Source: Lachnospiraceae bacterium (GTDB lineage: Bacteria > Bacillota > Clostridia > Lachnospirales > Lachnospiraceae). Taken from it: 64,000 nucleotides of DNA. The translations under genes and the position numbers were made by a program. The stretch is from the NCBI GenBank assembly GCA_910574195.1, contig CAJTBF010000001.1:310001-374000 (forward strand), read 5' to 3'. Below, piece after piece: positions 26,399-35,930 of this stretch. The notes under the pieces were generated by a model that saw only the letters and a list, made by a program, of their open reading frames with translations, was not told the origin of the DNA and did not search any database. The number at the start of each line of letters is the position of its first letter. Position 1 is the first letter of the stretch.

Positions 26399-26410
26399 GG
26401 AATGTTATAA

Positions 26411-26455
26411 AGCCACACTGCCGGAGGCAAAACCTCCGGCAGTGTGGCTGAAAAT
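26411..26455 (+). terminator. Hairpin ending the HBD-AAA-protease transcript
   Basis: AGCCACACTGCCGGAGG pairs perfectly with its complement over 17 bp with a CAAAA loop, 12 bp after the stop codon. The T-run follows only after about ten bases (ACTTTTT), so it is a strong stem but not a textbook terminator. Confidence 0.7.
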
Positions 26456-26461
26456 GATACT

Positions 26462-26570
26462 TTTTCGGACATCCCGCATGGAACGTCCTGCGTGGATACC
26501 CTATTGAGCGCAAAACGTCTGTTGATACAAAGCACTTCGGATACGGAATATCCGGAGGATATATCGAACA
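26462..26570. repeat. Decayed 66-bp repeat units (reverse orientation)
   Basis: CGGACATCCCGCATGG, GGATACCCTATTG, ACAAAGCACTTCGGATACGGAATATCCGG and GGATATATCG follow the family pattern with many changes. The rest of the 240-bp gap to 26638 is featureless AT-rich DNA. Confidence 0.6.
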
Positions 26571-26637
26571 TTCTCTGCTCCATAGATAATTTGTCATCTG
26601 CCTGAATTTTCCCATTCCAAATGAATAATTACTATAT

Positions 26638-28068
26638 CTAATAAAGCATGATGTCACTAAAAATATACTCCGAATTACGACCGCCTATATTATCTGCATA
26701 ATCACTGTTAAGGTAAATTATTATCTTCCCTTCCACAGCCGATAAATCCAGTACATACTGATGCCACTCATCGTCTATTTCAGAATAACTTATAGAAACT
26801 TCATTTATTTTCTTATTATTCTCGTTAAATACACATATCATAGATTGACCATGATCGGAAACCTTTTTACCATAGACAACTAAATAATTACGTTTTCCAA
26901 TAGAGTCAACCGTTATTTTCGCGCCGATATATTCTGTGGTATTTATATAATCTGGTACACTGATTTCACTCCCTGATTCCCTTTGTAAATTTCCAACGCA
27001 GCGAACTCCCTTTTTTCCATCATATTGTTTTTCAACGAATTCTGCATTTGAGAGTTCCACTTTCGAATTCTTATGAACTAACAAATCGATCGGTTCCACT
27101 TCCCGTATCTCCTCATTCATTAACGTAGCAGCATAGAAATCATTTTCGTAATCTACCTGCCTGTTCAGGCTTCCATAATCAAAATTTAAATAAAGCTCTA
27201 GCTCCTCCTCCAGATACTGTTGATAATTATCTTTTGTCAGTCTGTATTTGTTATCACGCATACATTCAAGCATATAGCTGTTGACCCATATTCCATAATG
27301 TAGTAAATCCTTATAATTGTTAATATCCGTAGTAATGTCGCCAATTCCATTGAAGGAGAATAGTTTGATATTTTCATGTTCAAGAATCAATTCTATAATA
27401 TACTGCTCCGCTTCTACTTGCTGATATATCTTACCATTATCAACAAGAGATTGATACCAGATTACACTATACGGAGTAAAGAAGTAATAGAATTCAACCT
27501 CTGGATATTCGTCTGCAAGCGACGTAACATTTCGCGTGATATTTTCTTTTATTGTTTCTCTTAAATCATCCGTCAAGTGTACTGGCTTGCCAGGAGGATT
27601 CACCTCAATACCATCTGGAGAAAGAGTTTTTATACCAAATGTATAATTATTATACTGCCATCTCGAATATTCATCAAAGGAGGTAATCCCCGGAGCAAAG
27701 TTCTCTCTATCATTTGACCACGCCATTGCATATGCCCTGCCAAAAATCACGTCCTTATTAAAAAGGTATTTTACATCATTAAATGGATTCTCATCATACA
27801 AATATGTTGGATATGTGCCTAAATCCGTCCTCATAACATACGCATTATCCAAAAACCGCCCTGTATCCAGTCCTCTCACTATAAGTCTCAGATCAGAATT
27901 ATACGTAAGCGCAACCTTTAAATTATCATTTACTTCTTTGTAGCTTCCACCAGCATAACAAACTTTAATAGAGTTTACGCCAAAAATTTTATCCAGCTCT
28001 GTTTTCTTAAAGTTTTCTGCCATAGACGTTCCTGTTATCAAGGCATTATAATTAAAATGTTTCGTAAT
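26638..28068 (-). pseudogene. 5'-truncated SGNH-like surface polysaccharide protein
   Basis: The open frame carries ITGTSMAENF, the Ser-containing block I of an SGNH-type family often found in clostridial polysaccharide loci, then FVERGLDTGRFLDN-like and YDENPFNDVKYLFNKDVI stretches and a beta-rich C-terminal domain. In-frame codons upstream of the first ATG (28041) read RITKHFNYNAL, matching the family, but stop at a TAA next to the palindrome at 28071-28116. No ribosome site or signal/membrane N-terminus remains. The DNA is clearly more AT-rich than its neighbours, suggesting acquired DNA. It is most likely a non-expressed remnant. Confidence 0.7.
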
Positions 28069-28070
28069 TC

Positions 28071-28116
28071 GTTAGTGTATAATTATTATTGGCAGAGATA
28101 GGAATTATACACTAAC
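28071..28116. repeat. 14-bp perfect inverted repeat at the truncation point
   Basis: GTTAGTGTATAATT at 28071-28084 and its exact complement at 28103-28116, with an 18-base centre. It lies exactly where the upstream part of the preceding pseudogene is lost, so it may mark an insertion or deletion joint. It lacks a T-run. Confidence 0.75.
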
Positions 28117-28145
28117 TCCGGATACATGACATCCCTTTTTGTAAT

Positions 28146-30929
28146 CTATCTTTGCCATTTCTCCATTCTTAATAACTCTCCGCCTTCTACTTCTACTATA
28201 ATCGCCCCATTTTCCTGTGTTGAATATATCTTACTTCCAACATCCGCAAGCCTCTTTATCGTTTCCTGATGCGGATGCCCATACCGATTCTCTTGTCCCG
28301 CCGATATGAGTGCATAAGCAGGCTGTACCTGATGAAGGAATTCTTCGGTTGACGAATTCTTCGAACCATGATGCGCCACTTTCAATACTTCCCACTCACA
28401 GCCCTCATACTGTTCTTCTAATGTCTTTGTAAGCTGCATTTCTCCTTCCCCCTCTACATCCCCAGTTAAAAGCATGTCGAACTCTCCATACTGCACAGCC
28501 AATACCATAGATGCCTCGTTACCTGACTCCAGCCCTGTACTGCCTGTTCCCGGCACAGCATTCTCCTGCCATGATTCGGCATCCTCTGATCTTATTCCCA
28601 CATCCCCCGGCTGTATACATGTGATCACCATCTCCCCTTCTTTAATACTCTGTCCCGGTTCTATCACCACTACGCGGATTCCATGATTCCTTGCTTTTCC
28701 TGCCAATTCTTCTAAGGCCTCATCCCACATCTCCTTCGCCGGCAGAACCAATGTCCCAATCCTCACACCGACATCCTGTCTCTCAATCAGTTCTTCCACA
28801 CCGTTCATATGATCGCTGTCGCCATGGGATATTAGCACATAATCAAGTTTGCCGACTCCCTGTGACTTTAAGAATGGTTCCAGCCTGTACTGCCCCACCT
28901 TTTTCACATCACTGCTCCCGCCATCTACCAGATAGGTATTACCCTTCGGTCCTTTCATGAAGATTCCATCTCCCTGCCCCACATCCAGGACCGCCGTTGT
29001 AAGTTTCCCTGCCTCTCCAAAACGGATACTTAAAATCATAATCCCCACTGCCCACAGAAAAAACACAGCAATTGGTTTCTTTTTCCTGTTTTTACTATCC
29101 CTGCTAAACTCAATCTGATCAATTGACGCCACATTACCGTTAAAACTTCCAGATTGAGCCTCTTTTTGTCCCCTTTGATTCCCCCGATTTCGCAAATCCG
29201 CATGATTACCTTTTTCCCTCTGCTCTTTTTGCATCTCTTGCATCTTTATTGATAAGATCATATATCTCAACAAAATCAGCCCTAAAAACATAATCCCATA
29301 ATATACCGCAATCTGCCACATATCAGGTCTACCGATCACAAGTCTCGCTCCCGGCAGACCAAGCGTTATCTCACAGCTCATTTTATAAATCCACAAAATT
29401 TTGCTGCACATCCAAAACAGTACAGCGGATACAGGCACAAGCCAAAGCGCAAACACACTTCCAATCATCCCCAAAAATAATAATACGGACATTAACGGGA
29501 TGACAACGAGATTCAGAATAAAAGAATACAGCGGAAATTCATAGAAATAACAGAGCTGAATCGGAAAGAGGATCAGATTGATACCCATACTTGCCATCAA
29601 TCCCTTGAAAATTCCTTTCCAAACATGTTCCCACACTTCCCTTAAATATATAAACAGAGAATGTTCTTTCCTGTTCCGCCGCAAAGAACTCTGTACCCCT
29701 GCCTTCCCGCTGCCCAACATTCGCACAAAACTGCTATATGAAACATTTGTGCTGCGCGATGCATGTACGGACATCTTTTCTTGTACGATCATCCTTGTCT
29801 TCAGCTTCTGTCCATTACTGCGCAATGTATGGATGGATATGTCTTCCTGCACCACCGGCACTACTGCCAGAATTGCCGCCACCGCTCCAAAGGACAGCCA
29901 GAATCCTCCGTCATACAGGCTGAGCGGCTGCCACAGCAACACCGCAACCGCCGCCGTAGAAAGCGCTGTCGGCGCATCATAGTGCCGTCCGGCCATATCT
30001 GCTCCTACCCGGAACAGAAACATCACCAGCGCCCGGATCACAGATACCGTAAATCCGATCATTAGAATATATAATACCAAAAATAGGATCCCCAATATTC
30101 CGCCGGCAAAGTAAGAACCGGTAAACCTCCGCAAAACCTGATACATCCCAATCCCGATAAAAGACAGATGCAGTCCGGAAATGGCCAGGATATGTCCGAT
30201 TCCGCCTTTCTGGTATAGTTCTTTCACCTCCGGATCCAAACCGTTTTTCTCTCCTAACAAAATGGCGCTCATACTGTTTCCGGCTTCCTCCCCAAGAAAT
30301 TCGATCAGAAGTTCTCTCCAACGGCTGCGCACCACACACAGGTTCTCGCGAAAACTCCGGACTTGTCTCTTTGCAATTTTCACTTCATCTGCCCAGATAC
30401 AGGCACGGATCCCCTGCCTCTGATAATAGAATTCCTGATCAAAATTTCCCGGATTCCTGGCGCTTTCAAAATAATCGACCTTCCCCTTCACAGAGATCTG
30501 ATTCCCAATTTCAATCTTTTGCGCTCCTTCTGTTTCTATTCCCTCTGTTTGTTCCCCTTCCGTTTGTATCTCTTTTGTTTGTGTTCTTTCCGTTTGTAAT
30601 TTCTCTGCTTTTGTTTTCTTCGTTTCCGTTCTCTCTGTTTGTAGCTTTTTTGTTTGTGATTTTTCCTGTTTGACATATACAAGAATTTTAGACTCTTTTA
30701 GAATTTGATCGTTTAGACAGACCTGATTGTCTGTCAGATAATATACCTGAACGTTTGCTTTCTCCTCTCTGAGAGATACCGTCCCCTTAAGTTCTATGTT
30801 TGTTCCCTTTTCCACCGCAAGTTCCAGCGCAGAAGACTTCCCGTCTTTCCCGCCTCGAAATCCTGCCGTCAGAACGATCTGGACTCCCAAAAGCAAAACC
30901 ATCCCCAGGCACCATGGTCTTTTCACCAT
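28146..30929 (-). CDS. comEC: ComEC/Rec2 DNA uptake channel with metallo-beta-lactamase domain
   Basis: A 927-residue membrane protein. In order: an N-terminal membrane segment, an OB-like extracytoplasmic domain, the Competence domain (SAILLGEKNGLDPEVKELYQKGGIGH, LAISGLHLSFIG), several membrane helices, and a C-terminal MBL domain with DVGQGDG and ISHGDSDHMNG metal ligands. It imports single-stranded DNA during transformation. The OB region holds a low-complexity insertion of QTERTETKK/EGEQTEGIET type repeats. GAAAGGCG precedes the ATG. It is last in a leftward comEA-RR-HK-gerMN-comEC series. Intact metal ligands argue that it is functional. Confidence 0.93.
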   Translation of the reverse strand: MVKRPWCLGMVLLLGVQIVLTAGFRGGKDGKSSALELAVEKGTNIELKGTVSLREEKANVQVYYLTDNQVCLNDQILKESKILVYVKQEKSQTKKLQTERTETKKTKAEKLQTERTQTKEIQTEGEQTEGIETEGAQKIEIGNQISVKGKVDYFESARNPGNFDQEFYYQRQGIRACIWADEVKIAKRQVRSFRENLCVVRSRWRELLIEFLGEEAGNSMSAILLGEKNGLDPEVKELYQKGGIGHILAISGLHLSFIGIGMYQVLRRFTGSYFAGGILGILFLVLYILMIGFTVSVIRALVMFLFRVGADMAGRHYDAPTALSTAAVAVLLWQPLSLYDGGFWLSFGAVAAILAVVPVVQEDISIHTLRSNGQKLKTRMIVQEKMSVHASRSTNVSYSSFVRMLGSGKAGVQSSLRRNRKEHSLFIYLREVWEHVWKGIFKGLMASMGINLILFPIQLCYFYEFPLYSFILNLVVIPLMSVLLFLGMIGSVFALWLVPVSAVLFWMCSKILWIYKMSCEITLGLPGARLVIGRPDMWQIAVYYGIMFLGLILLRYMILSIKMQEMQKEQREKGNHADLRNRGNQRGQKEAQSGSFNGNVASIDQIEFSRDSKNRKKKPIAVFFLWAVGIMILSIRFGEAGKLTTAVLDVGQGDGIFMKGPKGNTYLVDGGSSDVKKVGQYRLEPFLKSQGVGKLDYVLISHGDSDHMNGVEELIERQDVGVRIGTLVLPAKEMWDEALEELAGKARNHGIRVVVIEPGQSIKEGEMVITCIQPGDVGIRSEDAESWQENAVPGTGSTGLESGNEASMVLAVQYGEFDMLLTGDVEGEGEMQLTKTLEEQYEGCEWEVLKVAHHGSKNSSTEEFLHQVQPAYALISAGQENRYGHPHQETIKRLADVGSKIYSTQENGAIIVEVEGGELLRMEKWQR

Positions 30930-30954
30930 ATATAACGCCTTTCATTTCTCTGAA

Positions 30955-31130
30955 ATTCCCTTGACTGCTTCTCTATTTCTCTGTTTCTTTCTATTTTCCT
31001 GCTTCTCTCTATTTCTCTCTTCTTTCTATTTTCCTGCTTCTCTCTATTTCTTTGCCTCTTTCTATTTTCCTGTTTCTCTCTATTTCTCTGCTTCTCCCTA
31101 TTTCCCTGTTTTTCCATTCGGCTCGCTATT
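30955..31130 (-). repeat. Strand-biased pyrimidine/purine tract with 18-bp period
   Basis: About 175 bp of nearly pure C/T on the + strand, built from degenerate 18-bp units such as CTCTCTATTTCTCTG and TTTCTATTTTCCTG. Read leftward it is an open frame of 64 codons (30923-31117, NRE-KQ repeats) whose stop overlaps the comEC start. It lies in the 277-bp gap between gerMN and comEC. Confidence 0.75.
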
Positions 31131-31206
31131 TTTTGTCCTTCTCCCTCTCCTTTTTCTCACCGTTTCCTTTCCTTTGCTTTTCTGTATGTTTCCACTCCCT
31201 TTTTTC

Positions 31207-32151
31207 TCAATCGGAAGGCTCTTCTGTCTCTTCCTCTTCCTCCCAGCTCAAATCTCTGGACAAAGGCTGAGAAAGATCCACGGTTTCCTGATACATTACA
31301 CTTTTTTCTCCATTAACCGTGATCTGCACTTTTCCCGCGGAGGTTCCCTCCACCAGCGAATTGACAATGGAATAAATAGCAATTTCCGGGCGGATATCAT
31401 ATACACTGTTTAAAAATTCCGCATCAAAATTCACATAACAGATTCCGTCTTTCATCGTCGCACCCAGAAGTGCCGCGTCCGGATTCACCGTCGGAAATGC
31501 ACCGCTCTTCGGTCCGCTCATCAATTTTTCCATAATCAGCTTTTCCTTGGAAATGTTACTGTTATACTTCACATCCATCTGCTGACTGACCAGCTTACTT
31601 CCGTCCTCATTGGCAAAATATAGTGTTAATGTGGTTTTCTCATAAGAACTGGGAGAAGCGCCGGTGCTCTGTACAAAATCATCTTCATTCATCACGCCCA
31701 ACGGTTTTCCGGCCTCATTTCTTAAAATTTCCTGTTCCACCGTAATACAGACTCCGCTAATCTCTTCCTGGCGCGTCAAAGATCGTACTATGGCAGCGCG
31801 CGTCAATTTTTCTTTTAGAGCAGGCATTTCCAGGTATGCCGCATTAAAATCAAGATAGACGATGGCATGCTCCATTCGCCACGCATCCACCTTTACATCC
31901 TCTGGAATTGCCGGCATATAGGAAAGATCTTCCGCCGGCTTTGAAAGGCCGTTCAAAATCGAACTCACTGTTTCCTCCGGACTGTTTCGGACTATTTCAT
32001 ATTCCACCTCCACCAATCCGGTACCTTCACTGTTCAGACAATAAATGCACTCTGTACCCGAAACCGGTTTTGCTTTTTTCGCACAGGCCGAAAGCAGACA
32101 CAGACTGATCCCGAGAATCCCCAAACAGATCTTCATTCCCCTTTTCTTCAT
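31207..32151 (-). CDS. Lipoprotein with two GerMN domains
   Basis: A 314-residue lipoprotein. The signal peptide ends at the lipobox LLSAC near residue 22. Two GerMN domains follow: the first spans about residues 35-165 (VEYEIVRNSPEETVSSILNGL, VDAWRMEHAIVYLDF) and the second about 175-290 (LTLYFANEDGSKLV, GICYVNFDAEFL). GerMN is a cell-wall-linked domain found in sporulation and germination proteins. AAAGGAGC precedes the ATG. It lies between the sensor kinase and comEC genes on the same strand. The acidic C-terminus (EEEEETEEPSD) is unusual but harmless. Confidence 0.9.
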   Translation of the reverse strand: MKKRGMKICLGILGISLCLLSACAKKAKPVSGTECIYCLNSEGTGLVEVEYEIVRNSPEETVSSILNGLSKPAEDLSYMPAIPEDVKVDAWRMEHAIVYLDFNAAYLEMPALKEKLTRAAIVRSLTRQEEISGVCITVEQEILRNEAGKPLGVMNEDDFVQSTGASPSSYEKTTLTLYFANEDGSKLVSQQMDVKYNSNISKEKLIMEKLMSGPKSGAFPTVNPDAALLGATMKDGICYVNFDAEFLNSVYDIRPEIAIYSIVNSLVEGTSAGKVQITVNGEKSVMYQETVDLSQPLSRDLSWEEEEETEEPSD

Positions 32152-32301
32152 CTGCTCACGCTCCTTTCTGTTTGCAGTACAGCTTCCTGCCTTTTTTATT
32201 CCTTACTTCCACTGTCTTATCCGTCCCCGGACATCCCGTAATACAGTCTTCCCGATGGAATCAAAAGGACAATATCGCAAAATATCGCAAGTCTCAAACA
32301 C

Positions 32302-33789
32302 TCACACCGACACATAAATTAACGGAACCCGGATGGTAAAGGTCGTCCCCTCTCCGTAGTTACTGTATACTTTGATCGAACCTCTGTGCACGATCACCGC
32401 GTTTCTTGCAATGGCAAGTCCCAGACCGGTTCCTCCGATCTCCCGGGAATGGGATTTATCTACCCGGTAAAAACGTTCAAAAATATGATCCTGATCTTCT
32501 TTTGGAATACCGATCCCGGAATCCGCCACTTTTACATAGAAGAATTTATGATCCGCATTCAAGGATACACGGACCCATCCATTCTCATGATTATATTTGA
32601 TTGCATTCTCCACCAGATTGGAAATCGCCAGCGTCATTTTTACTTCATCGATCTCCGCCGTCACCGGCCGGAAGCTCTCCAGCACAACTTCCACATTCTT
32701 TCTCTCTGCAATCGGTTTCAGACGCTTTAAAATCAATTCCAGCAGTTCATTGATATTTCCCGGCTTGATATTCAGGTTCTGGGCTGTCTTATCCATTTTT
32801 ACCAGTGTGAGAAGATCATTGATAATATCCGTCTCCCGGTCGATCTCTTTGGCAATATCCTCCATAAATTCCTGATATAATTCCACCGGAACCTGCTCCT
32901 GAATCAGCAGGGAATCCGCCAATACTTTCATGGAAGCCAGAGGCGTCTTCAACTCGTGAGAAACATTTGAAACAAATTCTTCCCTGGAATCATCCACCAT
33001 CTTCAATCTGGCCCGCATTTTATTAAACGCCTCGGAGATCTGCTTTGTCTCCAGATACGTATCCACGTGCAGTTCCTCATTCTCATATCCTTCCGTAATG
33101 CTCCGGATCCGCTCCGTAATCCTGCGCAGAGGAAGCACAATTCGATAAGCAACCAATACCGAAAAGGCCAGTACCAAAACAATAATGATACAAAAAACAA
33201 TCCTGCCTTTCGCATAAAAACTCTGCAGTGTATCTTCAATCGTATCCGTCGAAACACTTGCCAGCATCACACCATTTATCTGTTCTGTTCCGTTCTTTGT
33301 AATCGGCGAAGTCACTTCAATATATCGATTGTTTTTATCATAATAATTGGTACTCACTCCCTGCATACATCGTATGACATTCTCGGAGACAATCGTTTTT
33401 CCCTCATCCAGAGAATACGTGTCCTTGATCACCGTCAGCTCTTTATTGACGATCATCACACGCCCATTGTAAATATTGGTCAATTGTGTTAGATTTGCAT
33501 TGATAACTTCGGATGAATTATCCTCCAGATAATTGTAATTATTCATCTGATCACATAGAATTGTACACTGACTCTGTATATCCGCTGTGCGCAGAGATAC
33601 CGCTCTGGACTCATATGCTTTCAGAATGCTGACATAAGCCGCTGCTCCCGACAGTATCCCCGTGCACAAAATAACCAATATAATACAGAACCACAGACTT
33701 TTTATGACTTTCTCTTTGACATGAAAAAAAATCTTAACCTTTGAAATAATAACCCACTCCCCACTTCGTATGCACATACCGGGGTTCAC
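32302..33789 (-). CDS. Two-component sensor histidine kinase (WalK/PhoR-like)
   Basis: A 495-residue kinase with two membrane segments (about residues 30-53 and 195-218) that frame a PAS-like extracytoplasmic sensor. A HAMP linker follows, then the H-box FVSNVSHELKTPLASMKVLADS, the N-box LVENAIKYN, DSGIGIPKED and GGTGLGLAIA. The reading frame overlaps the end of the response regulator gene by 56 bp. No clear ribosome site marks the start, so a later start is possible. Partner of the regulator at 33734. The WalK-like build suggests control of cell-wall turnover, but the link with com genes is unusual. Confidence 0.93.
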   Translation of the reverse strand: MNPGMCIRSGEWVIISKVKIFFHVKEKVIKSLWFCIILVILCTGILSGAAAYVSILKAYESRAVSLRTADIQSQCTILCDQMNNYNYLEDNSSEVINANLTQLTNIYNGRVMIVNKELTVIKDTYSLDEGKTIVSENVIRCMQGVSTNYYDKNNRYIEVTSPITKNGTEQINGVMLASVSTDTIEDTLQSFYAKGRIVFCIIIVLVLAFSVLVAYRIVLPLRRITERIRSITEGYENEELHVDTYLETKQISEAFNKMRARLKMVDDSREEFVSNVSHELKTPLASMKVLADSLLIQEQVPVELYQEFMEDIAKEIDRETDIINDLLTLVKMDKTAQNLNIKPGNINELLELILKRLKPIAERKNVEVVLESFRPVTAEIDEVKMTLAISNLVENAIKYNHENGWVRVSLNADHKFFYVKVADSGIGIPKEDQDHIFERFYRVDKSHSREIGGTGLGLAIARNAVIVHRGSIKVYSNYGEGTTFTIRVPLIYVSV

Positions 33790-34423
33790 TCGGATTCAGT
33801 TCCACTTTCTCCCGCAATCTTCTGATATGTACATCTACCGTTCTTGCATCTCCCGGATAGTCGTTTCCCCAGACAAGATTCAGCAGATTCTCCCTGCTGT
33901 ACACCTTATTGGGATTTGTCGCAAGGAGTTCCAGTACGTCAAATTCCTTTGCCGTCAGATTGATCTCCCGCTCTCCGATAAATACTCTGCGTCCCTCGCA
34001 GTCAATCTTCATTGTACCTTTTACAAGAATCGTACTCTGCGGGATCTCTTCCTTCCGCGCGGTTCTGCGCATGATCGCCTTGATCCTTGCTTTTACTTCC
34101 AGAATATTGAACGGCTTGGTAATATAATCATCTGCCCCATACTCCAGCCCCAGAATCTTATCCATATCTTCACTCTTTGCCGTCAGCATCACCACCGGCA
34201 TATCGGAAAACTCCCGGATCTGCTGGCAAACTTCGAATCCATCCAGCTTCGGCAGCATTACGTCAAGAAGCACCAGATCATACTCGCATTTTTTCGCATA
34301 GGCAAGCGCTTCTTCCCCGTCATACGCGCAATCCACCTGCATATTATCCTGCTCCAGACTGAAACGGATCCCTTTCACGATTAATTTTTCATCATCTACT
34401 ACCAAGATCTTTTTCCTGTCCAT
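33734..34423 (-). CDS. OmpR/PhoB-family response regulator
   Basis: A 229-residue regulator. The receiver domain has DDE near residues 10-12, the phosphorylated Asp in LVLLDVMLPKLDG, a Thr in VMLTAKS and the Lys of YITKPF. The C-terminal winged helix contains LTAKEFDVLELLATNPNKVYSRENLL and TVDVHIRRLREKV. The sequence closely fits the WalR/YycF type. AAAGGTAG precedes the ATG. It lies 13 bp after comEA and overlaps the kinase, so comEA, regulator and kinase are one transcript. Confidence 0.95.
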   Translation of the reverse strand: MDRKKILVVDDEKLIVKGIRFSLEQDNMQVDCAYDGEEALAYAKKCEYDLVLLDVMLPKLDGFEVCQQIREFSDMPVVMLTAKSEDMDKILGLEYGADDYITKPFNILEVKARIKAIMRRTARKEEIPQSTILVKGTMKIDCEGRRVFIGEREINLTAKEFDVLELLATNPNKVYSRENLLNLVWGNDYPGDARTVDVHIRRLREKVELNPSEPRYVHTKWGVGYYFKG

Positions 34424-34436
34424 ATTAATCTACCTT

Positions 34437-35189
34437 TTAGCCCCCTGCATTTACTGTAATCCCGTCCTTAATCTTTTGAAACACTCCGTCTTTGATCCCA
34501 TCCACCTTCTTCAAATCTTCAATACTGGTAAACGGTCCGTTTGTTTCCCGATAAGAAATGATACTCTCCGCTCTGGTATCACCGATTCCGCTTAATGTTT
34601 TCAACTCTTCCTTTGAAGCAGTATTGAGATTCACTTTTCTCTCCACAGACGGACTCTTTGCTGCGCTGCCCGCATCCGTACCTGTTCCTTCTTCCGGCAG
34701 AACCGGAGAGATTCTTCCGTCCAAAAATGCAGCCGGATCCTGACTTACCTCTTCTTCTGTCGGCACATAGATCTGTTCTCCATCCACCGCGGGACGCGCC
34801 TGATTCACATATTCCTCCGCCGCTTCTTCCGTTACGCCTCCGGCGCAGGCAAGCGCCTGATATACCCGTCCTCCTGCTTCCAGCTCATACACACCCGGCC
34901 TCTGTACGGCCCCGCATACATCTACGAATATGGGATTCTCTTCCGTTTTCTCTTCCCCCGGATTCTCCGGCACTTCCCTCTCCCCTGTACCGTCCGCTTC
35001 CCTCTCCCGGGAGATCTTCTCTTCTGATAAGTGTTTCTCGCTCTGTTCTGTATCTTCCGAATCTGGTACAGTCTCCGCCTGTTCCGGAATATATGTCTCC
35101 AGCCCGTCGGCTTCTTCCCTTTTACAGCCGGAAAATATCATACAAAAAACCAGCAGACAGGCTGCCGCTTTTCTTTTTCTGACAATCAT
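34437..35189 (-). CDS. comEA: ComEA-type helix-hairpin-helix lipoprotein
   Basis: A 250-residue protein. The N-terminal signal ends at FSGC, a lipobox, so it is probably lipid-anchored rather than held by a membrane helix. An acidic linker (residues 25-85) is followed by an SLBB domain (FVDVCGAVQRPGVYELEAGGRV) and two helix-hairpin-helix motifs at the C-terminus (LNTASKEELKTLSGIGDTRAE, IEDLKKVDGIKDG) that bind double-stranded DNA. GAGGAAAG precedes the ATG. As the first gene of the run that ends in comEC, it should hand DNA to that channel. Confidence 0.93.
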   Translation of the reverse strand: MIVRKRKAAACLLVFCMIFSGCKREEADGLETYIPEQAETVPDSEDTEQSEKHLSEEKISREREADGTGEREVPENPGEEKTEENPIFVDVCGAVQRPGVYELEAGGRVYQALACAGGVTEEAAEEYVNQARPAVDGEQIYVPTEEEVSQDPAAFLDGRISPVLPEEGTGTDAGSAAKSPSVERKVNLNTASKEELKTLSGIGDTRAESIISYRETNGPFTSIEDLKKVDGIKDGVFQKIKDGITVNAGG

Positions 35190-35240
35190 TCTCTTTCCTC
35201 ACAGCGAAATCGCTGCAAGCCCCTTTGGTCAGACATTCTT

Positions 35241-35269
35241 ATTGTAACGAATTCATGTCAAAATTACAA
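35241..35269 (-). promoter_or_regulatory. Promoter of the comEA operon
   Basis: TTGTAA and TACAAT with 17 bp between, reading leftward, ending 51 bp before comEA. ATTGTAA and TTACAAT flank it as a dyad, as at 66-94 and 21082-21110. Confidence 0.65.
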
Positions 35270-35326
35270 TAGATATTTACAAATTTGTTACGGAATAAAC
35301 GAGACTGTGAAATTCTGATCCTGACG

Positions 35327-35761
35327 CTACCGCCTCCACTGAAAAATCGCAATCCCCACAAGCGCCAATGCCAAACCGCCTGCTTTCACCCAATCCCACG
35401 GAACTTTCTCGGTTCCGAACATACCGAACAGTTCGATCACATATGCCACAGTCAATTGAGCAATTACAATCAGCAATGCCGCTCGGGCCGGTCCCAGTAC
35501 GGACATACTCTGAATCACCGTCCATGTAATCCCTGCGCCGATTACCCCGCCCAGCAACATATACCGGGGTTCCACCCTGGCAATGGAGGACAGATCATCC
35601 CGTCCCATGACCACCCACATCACCGCACATACCGCAAATGCACTGAGCTGCACCCATGCGTTGGATACCCACATTCCCGTTGTTTTCGTGACCTGTGTAT
35701 TAAAAACACCCTGCACACTCATTAATGCACCGGATAAAAGTGCAATCAAAAAACCAGCCAT
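35327..35761 (-). CDS. DMT-superfamily transporter, YdcZ type
   Basis: A 144-residue integral membrane protein with five hydrophobic segments, the half-size DMT_YdcZ (DUF606) layout. Typical stretches are LLSGALMSVQGVFNTQV at the N-terminus and LLIVIAQLTVAYVIELFG. GGAGG lies ten bases before the ATG. Such half-size proteins probably work as dimers. The substrate is unknown. It is separated from argD by a repeat remnant and stands as a single leftward gene. Confidence 0.9.
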   Translation of the reverse strand: MAGFLIALLSGALMSVQGVFNTQVTKTTGMWVSNAWVQLSAFAVCAVMWVVMGRDDLSSIARVEPRYMLLGGVIGAGITWTVIQSMSVLGPARAALLIVIAQLTVAYVIELFGMFGTEKVPWDWVKAGGLALALVGIAIFQWRR

Positions 35762-35899
35762 ATTCCATACCTCCTCTACATGGATAATATGTACAACCGA
35801 CTGGTTTTTTATTCTTTACAGTTCGAAAGCACACCAATAAAATTCTTGCATACGTACGGGAAATCCGACACTGGCAACTTTTCCGCATACTGTGCTTAT

Positions 35900-35930
35900 T
35901 AAACTACTAATGTCCAACAAAGCATGATAT
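35900..35930. repeat. Fragment of the 66-bp repeat
   Basis: CTAATGTCCAACAAAGCATGATATTC keeps only the TGTCCAACAAAG end of a unit. It follows the argD stop closely. Confidence 0.5.

Noticed and set aside
30923-31117. 64-residue NRE-KQ protein as a real gene
   Set aside because: No convincing ribosome site, and the codon pattern follows the polypurine tract. Kept as a repeat and as a finding, not as a CDS.
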